A stretch of DNA of 6,067 bases. Source: Gammaproteobacteria bacterium (GTDB lineage Bacteria; Pseudomonadota; Gammaproteobacteria; UBA6429; Thiohalophilaceae). Location of the stretch: contig JAOULB010000145.1 in NCBI GenBank assembly GCA_029882235.1, positions 1 through 6,067 on the forward strand, written 5' to 3'. Position numbers and translations under genes: made by a program. Below, one piece after another: positions 1-4,091 of this stretch (positions are counted from its first letter, which is position 1; each line of letters begins with the position of its first letter). The notes beneath the pieces are model-generated. The model was given only the letters and a program-made list of their open reading frames with translations, ran no database searches and had not been told where the DNA came from.

Positions 1-246
1 CTTACCGCGTGCCGCTTCACGTCCCATGCGCGATCCGGTTGAGCGTGGCAGCATGCCATATTCAGCCGTCACCCAGCCCTGTCCTTTACCGCGTAAAAAT
101 CCGGGGACTTTGTTTTCCACTGATGCAGTACAGATGACTTTGGTATCTCCAAACTCAACCAGCACAGAGCCTTCGGCGTGTTTGGTGTAGTTGCGGGTGA
201 GACGAATTTCGCGAATTTGTTCGGGGGAACGGCCACTGGGACGCAT
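1..246 (-). CDS. rph: RNase PH, N-terminal 82 residues (3' end outside window)
   Basis: RNase PH is a phosphate-dependent 3'-5' exoribonuclease that trims tRNA 3' ends and releases nucleoside diphosphates; it works as a cytosolic hexameric ring. The reading frame starts at ATG 246 and stays open to the window edge, giving 82 of about 238 residues. The N terminus begins MRPSGR and carries the family-typical stretches LTRNYTKHAEGSVLVEFGDT (residues 16-35), KVICTAS (36-42), GQGWVTAEYGMLPRST (55-70) and REAARGK (76-82), nearly identical to E. coli Rph. The phosphate-binding and catalytic residues lie beyond the edge, so activity cannot be judged. An AAGGAA Shine-Dalgarno sequence sits 5 nt before the ATG, which supports this start. 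It is the third leftward gene, 64 bp after the phosphatase gene, with promoter-like elements in the gap. Identification is very secure; only the missing end is unknown. Confidence 0.97.
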   Translation of the reverse strand, partial: MRPSGRSPEQIREIRLTRNYTKHAEGSVLVEFGDTKVICTASVENKVPGFLRGKGQGWVTAEYGMLPRSTGSRMGREAARGK

Positions 247-251
247 AGTGA

Positions 252-311
252 TTCCTTATATATAGCTCAATGAAGGTGAAGGATTATAACGCCCAATATG
301 CGGACGGTCAT
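252..311 (-). promoter_or_regulatory. Predicted sigma70-type promoter and Shine-Dalgarno for rph
   Basis: Reading leftward, ATGACC (311-306; 4 of 6 matches to TTGACA, keeping the TGAC core) is followed by a 17-bp spacer and a perfect TATAAT (288-283). Transcription would start near 276, leaving about 30 nt of leader, with AAGGAA (257-252) placed 5 nt before the rph ATG. The -35 element touches the stop codon of the phosphatase gene. I see no terminator hairpin in the 64-bp gap, so rph could also be read through from the kinase promoter. This is a motif match only; no transcription data are available. Confidence 0.55.
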
Positions 312-1093
312 TAGATAATCGGCTTGTGGATCACACCAGGACGATTTTTTAACTGTAAGGACATGATCTGCAGAGCAATGGCACTGACGTTATCACTTTC
401 AGGGTGATTAATTTTTTCTGCAGTTTCAGCCAGATCACTTAAGGCATCGGATAACTTGCCCTGATAAATGGTTTTACTGAGCTGGTTTTCACTTAAGGGT
501 TCCCATAGTCCATCCGAGCAAAGCATAACAATGTCACCGATCTTTAATCTGATTTCTTTATTTACAGTTGGGATAGGGGTGTTGTCCGTCATACCAAGGC
601 AACGTGTTACCACATTACGTAAGGGATGATCGTTCAGGTTTTCAGCATTGAGTTGGCCACCCTGGACCAGATTTTCAACCACGGAATGATCCTGACTACG
701 AAGCTCTAATTTCAGTCCGCGGAACAGATAAAAACGACTATCGCCGACATGGGTCCACCACAAGGATTCATTTTGTAATAAACAGATTACTGCAGTCGTA
801 CCAGGTGTGATCGGTGGTGACTGGTTTTTACCGGCACTCATAATTGCCTGGTGTGCGTTTATCACCAGTTCGTTTAATAACTTGTTTGGATTTTCTATTG
901 GGAAAGACTGTTTATTAAAGTCTTCAGTCACCGAATCGATCAACACCTGCGCGGCCAGTTCACCACCGGGACGACCACCCAGCCCATCACCAAGTACGAG
1001 TAAGACACAATCATCTTTTTCAATAATTGTAGTGCGATCCTGATTCTTTTCTCGGTTGCCAACGCGGCTGACCTGATGCGCGATATACTGCAT
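311..1093 (-). CDS. PP2C-family (PPM) Ser/Thr protein phosphatase, Stp/PrpC type
   Basis: A metal-dependent protein phosphatase of 260 residues, expected to remove phosphate from serine and threonine in the cytosol. It is a single PP2C domain of the usual bacterial size, with no signal peptide or membrane segment. All family landmarks are visible: RxxNQD with D19, the GDGLGG metal-binding motif (35-40, D36), PGTTA (97-101), THVGDSR (114-120, D118), QDHS (134-137), LCSDGLWE (191-198, D194) and the final ESDN (232-235, D234). The metal ligands are therefore intact and an active enzyme is predicted. The start at 1093 lies one base after the kinase stop, with no clear Shine-Dalgarno sequence, so translation is probably coupled to the kinase. 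The natural substrates are the adjacent kinase, by autophosphorylation, and its targets; that pairing is typical of Stk/Stp or PrkC/PrpC pairs. The specific targets are unknown. It is not part of a type VI secretion cluster, at least within this window. Confidence 0.93.
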   Translation of the reverse strand: MQYIAHQVSRVGNREKNQDRTTIIEKDDCVLLVLGDGLGGRPGGELAAQVLIDSVTEDFNKQSFPIENPNKLLNELVINAHQAIMSAGKNQSPPITPGTTAVICLLQNESLWWTHVGDSRFYLFRGLKLELRSQDHSVVENLVQGGQLNAENLNDHPLRNVVTRCLGMTDNTPIPTVNKEIRLKIGDIVMLCSDGLWEPLSENQLSKTIYQGKLSDALSDLAETAEKINHPESDNVSAIALQIMSLQLKNRPGVIHKPII

Positions 1094-1094
1094 A

Positions 1095-2009
1095 TTAATT
1101 ATCTTGTGAAAGTTCCGTTTCTGTTAAAGGTTCTGATTCGCGTGCGGGCATCAGGCTGAGTAATTCATCGACACTTTGAGGGCGAGACATGGGATCAACT
1201 TCCATTGCCTTATCGATCGCCTTTAACAGTGTTTTTGAATAATGTTTTTTAAATGCACTGACCGCAGGGCGCATGGTGTCTTTTTCTCGACGTACCGGTG
1301 AGGCCGGTGGTGGCGTGCCTTCAATACAGGCTCGCATGGTTGCACCGAGTGCATAGAGGTCAGTCCATGGCCCAACATAACCGGCTGGATCAAGTTGTTC
1401 TATCGGTGAGAAGCCCGGCGTGACCACCTGATTCGATTGAAACTGGCGTGTGTGCATCATTTCATGTGCGGCACCAAAGTCGAGTAACAGTGGGTTACCA
1501 CCCGCACGCAAATAAACATTACCGGGTTTGATATCAAGATGTAACAGACCACTTTTATGAATAACGCCTAACCCTTCCAGCAAAGGAATGAAAACAATAT
1601 TAATAAAACGCTCGCTGAGTTTGCCGCCGTGTTTTTTGATATAGGTTTGCAGGTTAAATCCTTTTTCATAATCCATCACCATATACACCGTGCCATTGGC
1701 GCGGAAAAAGGTTTTTACATCGACAATGTTGGGATGTTTAAGTGTAGTGAGTGTGCCGGCCTCCTGAAAAAACAGACGACGACCATGCGAGAGCCGATCG
1801 GCCTGATCCTCGGAGACGGGCACAACCTGCATCTCGTCGTTTCGGGTGGCGATGCCATTGGGAAAATATTCCTTGATCACCACCTGTTCCGAAGTGCTGG
1901 GGTCAATCGCGCGATAGACAACACTGAAACCCCCGCCACCGAGGGTTTTTTCAATTACATAGTTGTCTATGCGGGTGCCCTCGGGCAGCGCGTTATCAAG
2001 TCGAGACAT
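1095..2009 (-). CDS. Hanks-type Ser/Thr protein kinase, soluble, catalytic domain only
   Basis: A 304-residue eukaryote-like protein kinase. Visible landmarks: glycine loop LGGGGFSVVY (23-32), ATP-anchoring lysine K46 in VVIKEYFP, helix-C glutamate E83, catalytic loop HLDIKPGN (157-164, D159, K161, N164), DFG (177-179), an APE-like TPGFSPIEQ (197-205, E204), D217 and the late arginine R276. Every residue needed for catalysis is present. The HRD arginine is replaced by leucine (L158), so it is a non-RD kinase. The IKEYFP...ATR stretch is, from memory, common in proteobacterial kinases of this class. There is no transmembrane helix, PASTA repeat or other sensor domain; the last 20 or so residues are a short acidic tail. 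It is therefore probably cytosolic and takes its signal from a partner or ligand not visible here. It is first in the leftward transcript, followed after 1 bp by the phosphatase. A perfect TATAAT lies about 48 bp before the ATG; the Shine-Dalgarno sequence is weak. Function is secure at family level; the substrate is unknown. Confidence 0.92.
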   Translation of the reverse strand: MSRLDNALPEGTRIDNYVIEKTLGGGGFSVVYRAIDPSTSEQVVIKEYFPNGIATRNDEMQVVPVSEDQADRLSHGRRLFFQEAGTLTTLKHPNIVDVKTFFRANGTVYMVMDYEKGFNLQTYIKKHGGKLSERFINIVFIPLLEGLGVIHKSGLLHLDIKPGNVYLRAGGNPLLLDFGAAHEMMHTRQFQSNQVVTPGFSPIEQLDPAGYVGPWTDLYALGATMRACIEGTPPPASPVRREKDTMRPAVSAFKKHYSKTLLKAIDKAMEVDPMSRPQSVDELLSLMPARESEPLTETELSQDN

Positions 2010-2056
2010 ATCTTGTCAGCTTCGTCTGGGTTATGATCAGGCCAAGTTATACACTT

Positions 2057-2062
2057 ATTATA
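2057..2062 (-). promoter_or_regulatory. Predicted -10 element of the kinase-phosphatase transcript
   Basis: On the minus strand these bases read TATAAT, a perfect -10 consensus, which would start transcription near 2050 and leave a leader of about 40 nt before the kinase ATG. A TG sits just upstream (2066-2065), one base further than in a true extended -10 promoter. No convincing -35 box is found at 16-18 bp spacing, which hints at a weak or activator-dependent promoter. The element lies 2 bp from the 17-bp inverted repeat. Confidence 0.45.
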
Positions 2063-2064
2063 TA

Positions 2065-2081
2065 CACCTGATTAGCAGGTG
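2065..2081. repeat. 17-bp inverted repeat, possible operator
   Basis: CACCTG and CAGGTG form a perfect 6-bp inverted repeat around the 5-bp centre ATTAG. It lies between the kinase -10 and the candidate yicC -10 and overlaps the yicC -35, a position suited to a dimeric regulator controlling both directions. No known operator family is recognised. Perfect 6-bp arms can occur by chance, so functional status is uncertain. Confidence 0.4.
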
Positions 2082-2100
2082 GGCGAATCGCCAGCATTAT
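2072..2100 (+). promoter_or_regulatory. Candidate promoter of the yicC-gmk-rpoZ-spoT transcript
   Basis: TTAGCA (2072-2077, 4 of 6 matches to TTGACA) and CATTAT (2095-2100, 4 of 6 matches to TATAAT) are exactly 17 bp apart. They would start transcription near 2107, about 25 nt before yicC. An alternative -10, TATAAA at 2098-2103, would force a 20-bp spacer. The match is modest. The -35 box overlaps the right part of the 17-bp inverted repeat, and the spacer contains the second one, so a bound protein could block this promoter. Confidence 0.35.
2082..2092. repeat. 11-bp inverted repeat GGCGA-A-TCGCC
   Basis: Perfect 5-bp arms around a single central A, directly abutting the 17-bp inverted repeat and placed inside the spacer of the candidate yicC promoter. 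It could be a half of a composite operator or a short hairpin. It is upstream of the predicted yicC transcript start, so it would act as DNA rather than RNA for that gene. Chance remains possible. Confidence 0.3.
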
Positions 2101-2131
2101 AAACGAACCGACGAATAGAGAAGACCTTTTT

Positions 2132-2998
2132 ATGATCAGAAGCATGACCGCTTTTTCCCGTCAGGAGAGCTCCGGCGACTGGGGTGAATTAACTCTCGAA
2201 TTACGCAGCGTCAATCACCGCTATCTCGATATTTCTCTACGTCTACCGGAAGAATTGCGCCAGCTGGAACCCGGTCTACGCGAACAAATTAGCCAGAAAC
2301 TGGCGCGTGGCAAGCTGGAATGCAATGTTCGTTTCAATAAGGCCAATATGGCGCAGAATGAATTCACGATTAATAAGGAACTCGCGGGCCATTTAGCCAA
2401 GGCGAGCCGAGAAGTTGATGCCTTGTTGTACAGTCCTTCACCCATTAATTCGCTCGATGTACTGCATTGGCCGGGTGTACTCGAATATGCCCGTCAGGAT
2501 ATGACGCCTGTACACAATGCCTTGATTACCACGCTGGATGTGGCACTGGACGATCTCATCGCCAACCGCGAACGCGAAGGCGACAAACTCAAACAGTTAA
2601 TTGAACAACGTAGTGACGCCATCCGTGCCGAAATCGCGCAGGTGCAGAAAATCCTGCCCGACATCACCAGCAAATGGCGTGAAAAATTGACCACTCGTCT
2701 GCAAGAGCTGAAAGTCGAAGTCGATGAAACCCGCCTCGCCCAGGAAATGGCCATGATGGCGCAAAAAATGGATGTTGAAGAAGAGCTGGATCGGATTCTG
2801 ACTCATCTCGATGAAATCAAAGCGGTACTGGCTAGCGATGAACCGGTCGGACGTCGACTCGATTTTCTGATGCAGGAACTACATCGCGAAGCCAATACCC
2901 TCGGATCCAAGTCTATTGATAAGGCCTCGACCAAGTCATCGGTTGAGTTAAAAGTGCTGATCGAACAGGCAAGAGAGCAAGTACAGAATATTGAGTAA
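2132..2998 (+). CDS. yicC: YicC/YloC-family endoribonuclease
   Basis: A 288-residue protein, the length of E. coli YicC (about 287). The N-terminal YicC domain shows MIRSMTAFSR (1-10), ELRSVNHRYLDISLRLP (23-39), LARGKLEC (57-64) and HWPGVLEY (112-119). The C-terminal DUF1732 domain shows RLAQEMAMMAQKMDVEEELD (201-220), the signature GRRLDFLMQELHREANTLGS (240-259) and a last helix ending LIEQAREQVQNIE. A long helical region with many charged residues (about 140-235) joins them. Family members are reported as endoribonucleases, and E. coli YicC has been linked to decay of small RNA RyhB; older work linked the gene to stationary-phase survival. The start is supported by GAGAAG 8 nt upstream and by alignment to the conserved N terminus. 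It is the first gene of the rightward operon, with gmk beginning 7 bp after its stop, a common arrangement in proteobacteria. Identification is secure; the substrate in this organism is not known. Confidence 0.95.
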   Translation: MIRSMTAFSRQESSGDWGELTLELRSVNHRYLDISLRLPEELRQLEPGLREQISQKLARGKLECNVRFNKANMAQNEFTINKELAGHLAKASREVDALLYSPSPINSLDVLHWPGVLEYARQDMTPVHNALITTLDVALDDLIANREREGDKLKQLIEQRSDAIRAEIAQVQKILPDITSKWREKLTTRLQELKVEVDETRLAQEMAMMAQKMDVEEELDRILTHLDEIKAVLASDEPVGRRLDFLMQELHREANTLGSKSIDKASTKSSVELKVLIEQAREQVQNIE

Positions 2999-3005
2999 CG
3001 GCACT

Positions 3006-3623
3006 ATGCACATTGGTACACTATATATAATCGCCGCGCCTTCTGGTGCCGGTAAGTCCAGCCTGGTCTCTGCACTAATAGAGTCGATGAATGACATCAG
3101 TGTGTCGGTCTCACACACCACCCGCGCCATGCGCCCCGGCGAAGAAAATGGTGTGCATTATCATTTCACCGACATCCCCACGTTTGAAAAAATGGTTGCT
3201 GAGAGTGCCTTTCTTGAGCACGCCAGGGTCTTTGATAATTACTATGGCACCTCGCAGGCAGGTATTGAAGCGGAGCTGGCGGCGGGCCGAGACGTGATTC
3301 TGGAAATCGACTGGCAGGGTGCGGAACAGGTACGTAAGCAAATGGCGGATACGGTCGGTATCTTCATTTTGCCGCCCTCGCGTGAGGCGCTGCGCGAGCG
3401 ATTGCAGGGCCGGGGCCAGGATAGCGAGGAGATCATTGAGCGTCGGATGCGTGATGCCGAGAGCGAAATGTCCCATTATGGCGAGTTTGACTATCTGGTC
3501 ATTAATGACGATTTTGATGTTGCTCTGGCGGAACTGGTGGCGATTATCAAGGCTCGGCGCCTGCGTCAGGCGGCGCAAAGCCAGCGACAGGCGGGCTTAC
3601 TCTCTGATTTACTCTCGAATTAA
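3006..3623 (+). CDS. gmk: Guanylate kinase
   Basis: Guanylate kinase transfers phosphate from ATP to GMP or dGMP to make GDP or dGDP in the cytosol; it is essential for guanine nucleotide supply. The 205-residue product has the P-loop APSGAGKSS (11-19, K17), the GMP-binding stretch SVSHTTRAMRPGE (34-46), EHARVFDNYYGTS (71-83), DWQGA (102-106), the LID arginines around RGRGQDSEE (136-142 region) and NDDFD (167-171). The start is chosen at ATG 3006 because MHIGTLYI lines up residue for residue with MAQGTLYI of E. coli Gmk. An in-frame TTG at 2991 would overlap the yicC stop codon and add five residues; it lacks a well-placed Shine-Dalgarno sequence. The spacing of 7 bp after yicC indicates co-transcription, possibly with translational coupling. 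Its product GDP, and GTP made from it, are the substrates used by the SpoT encoded downstream. Very secure. Confidence 0.97.
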   Translation: MHIGTLYIIAAPSGAGKSSLVSALIESMNDISVSVSHTTRAMRPGEENGVHYHFTDIPTFEKMVAESAFLEHARVFDNYYGTSQAGIEAELAAGRDVILEIDWQGAEQVRKQMADTVGIFILPPSREALRERLQGRGQDSEEIIERRMRDAESEMSHYGEFDYLVINDDFDVALAELVAIIKARRLRQAAQSQRQAGLLSDLLSN

Positions 3624-3659
3624 CTCAAGTGACCGCTGGAATAAACCGATACTGCTCGG

Positions 3660-3665
3660 TATACT
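3660..3665 (+). promoter_or_regulatory. Weak -10-like element upstream of rpoZ
   Basis: TATACT matches the -10 consensus at 5 of 6 positions and lies 66 bp before the rpoZ ATG, within the 108-bp gmk-rpoZ gap. The best sequence at 17-bp spacing (TGGAAT, 3637-3642) is a poor -35. An internal promoter for rpoZ-spoT is plausible given the gap length, but this evidence is thin. Confidence 0.2.
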
Positions 3666-3690
3666 TATTAGTCACCCCTAATATTTCGTC

Positions 3691-3708
3691 TGTCAGCAAG
3701 GGCTGGCA
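3691..3708 (+). other. Hairpin in the rpoZ leader
   Basis: TGTCAGC (3691-3697) and GCTGGCA (3702-3708) pair over 7 bp, with one G-T wobble, around the tetraloop AAGG. There is no following T run, so it is not an intrinsic terminator. It ends 13 nt before the AAGG Shine-Dalgarno sequence (3722-3725, 6 nt from the rpoZ ATG) and could serve as an RNA-processing or stability element separating gmk from rpoZ messages. The rest of the gap, 3624-3690, holds only the weak -10-like element noted above and a 5-bp ACCGA/TCGGT stem. Confidence 0.35.
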
Positions 3709-3731
3709 AGCATAATGGAGCAAGGTAATTT

Positions 3732-4067
3732 ATGGCACGTGTAACTGTAGAAGATTGTCTGGATAATGTGGATAACCGTTTTCAGCTGGTACTGGTTTCC
3801 AGTAAACGGGCCCGTCAGATCGCCATGGGCAAAACGCCAATGGTTGAATGGGAAAATGATAAAGCTACGGTTGTCGCCTTGCGCGAAATTGCTGAAGGCT
3901 TTATCACCAATTCCATTCTGAATGAAAAGGAAGAAGTTGAAGAAGATATCGAAGTGACTGCTGAAGACAAGCAGCTTGCAGCTGAAGCAGAAGCTGACGA
4001 GAAGCCAAGTGACGAGATTGTTGCTGCAACAGCCGAAACACCCGTTTTAAAAACCGAAGACGAGTAA
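3732..4067 (+). CDS. rpoZ: RNA polymerase omega subunit
   Basis: Omega binds the beta-prime subunit, helps RNA polymerase assembly and, in proteobacteria, forms part of ppGpp binding site 1. The 111-residue product opens MARVTVEDCLDNVDNRFQLV and carries SSKRARQ (23-29), the ENDK motif (41-44) and VVALREIAEGFI (47-58), all matching E. coli omega. The N-terminal MAR, whose residues contact ppGpp in E. coli polymerase, is intact, so site 1 is predicted to be present. The conserved fold ends near residue 64. It is followed by a 47-residue tail with 19 acidic and 4 lysine residues, probably disordered and about 20 residues longer than the E. coli protein. The start is supported by AAGG 6 nt upstream. 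The gene follows gmk by 108 bp and precedes spoT by 15 bp, so rpoZ and spoT are certainly on one transcript. Confidence 0.96.
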   Translation: MARVTVEDCLDNVDNRFQLVLVSSKRARQIAMGKTPMVEWENDKATVVALREIAEGFITNSILNEKEEVEEDIEVTAEDKQLAAEAEADEKPSDEIVAATAETPVLKTEDE

Positions 4068-4070
4068 TCC

Positions 4071-4076
4071 AGGAGG
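4071..4076 (+). promoter_or_regulatory. Perfect Shine-Dalgarno AGGAGG for spoT, deciding an ATT start
   Basis: AGGAGG is a full match to the anti-Shine-Dalgarno sequence and the strongest ribosome binding site in the window. It sits 3 nt after the rpoZ stop and exactly 6 nt before ATT 4083. No ATG, GTG, TTG or CTG lies in the spoT frame until ATG 4161, 84 nt further on, too far for this site to serve. It therefore points to ATT as the initiation codon. Confidence 0.8.
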
Positions 4077-4091
4077 CGTTAAATTAGCGCC
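4075..4091 (+). other. Hairpin over the spoT translation start
   Basis: GGCGTTA (4075-4081) can pair with TAGCGCC (4085-4091): four G-C pairs, one G-T wobble and two A-T pairs, closing a three-base loop (AAT, 4082-4084). The left arm takes the last two G of the Shine-Dalgarno sequence, and the first two bases of the ATT start are in the loop. It could reduce spoT translation, or present the start codon. There is no T run, so it is not a terminator of rpoZ. Visible in the sequence; function is inferred. Confidence 0.4.

Larger units (their letters stand above)
2010..2131. promoter_or_regulatory. Divergent promoter region between kinase and yicC
   Basis: This 122-bp gap separates the kinase start (2009, leftward) from the yicC start (2132, rightward) and must drive both transcripts. 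It contains an AT-rich core (2047-2064) with the direct repeat TATACAC at 2048-2054 and 2061-2067, two adjacent inverted repeats (2065-2081 and 2082-2092) and promoter-like elements on both strands, listed separately. GAGAAG (2118-2123), 8 nt before the yicC ATG, is a moderate ribosome binding site. I see no riboswitch fold and no small gene. Confidence 0.7.

Noticed and set aside
1629..2036. Open frame of 135 codons on the plus strand opposite the kinase gene
   Set aside because: Antisense shadow of a well-supported kinase gene; no recognisable domain or ribosome binding site, and it overlaps the divergent promoter.
2047..2055. TTATACACT resembles a DnaA box (TTATNCACA)
   Set aside because: Single 8-of-9 match in an AT-rich promoter core, with no cluster of boxes or other origin features nearby.
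2991..3005. TTG at 2991 as the start of gmk, overlapping the yicC stop
   Set aside because: It adds five residues not matched in E. coli Gmk, while ATG 3006 gives MHIGTLYI aligned exactly with MAQGTLYI; no well-spaced Shine-Dalgarno sequence precedes the TTG.
3111..3578. Long minus-strand open frame within gmk
   Set aside because: Antisense shadow of gmk with no recognisable domain; the plus-strand Gmk motifs account for this sequence.
3645..3660. ACCGA-N6-TCGGT stem after gmk as a terminator
   Set aside because: Only 5 bp and no T run follows; rpoZ and spoT continue in the same direction.
4044..4057. GTTTT/AAAAC palindrome near the end of rpoZ
   Set aside because: Short, A/T-only core within coding sequence with a one-base loop; expected by chance.
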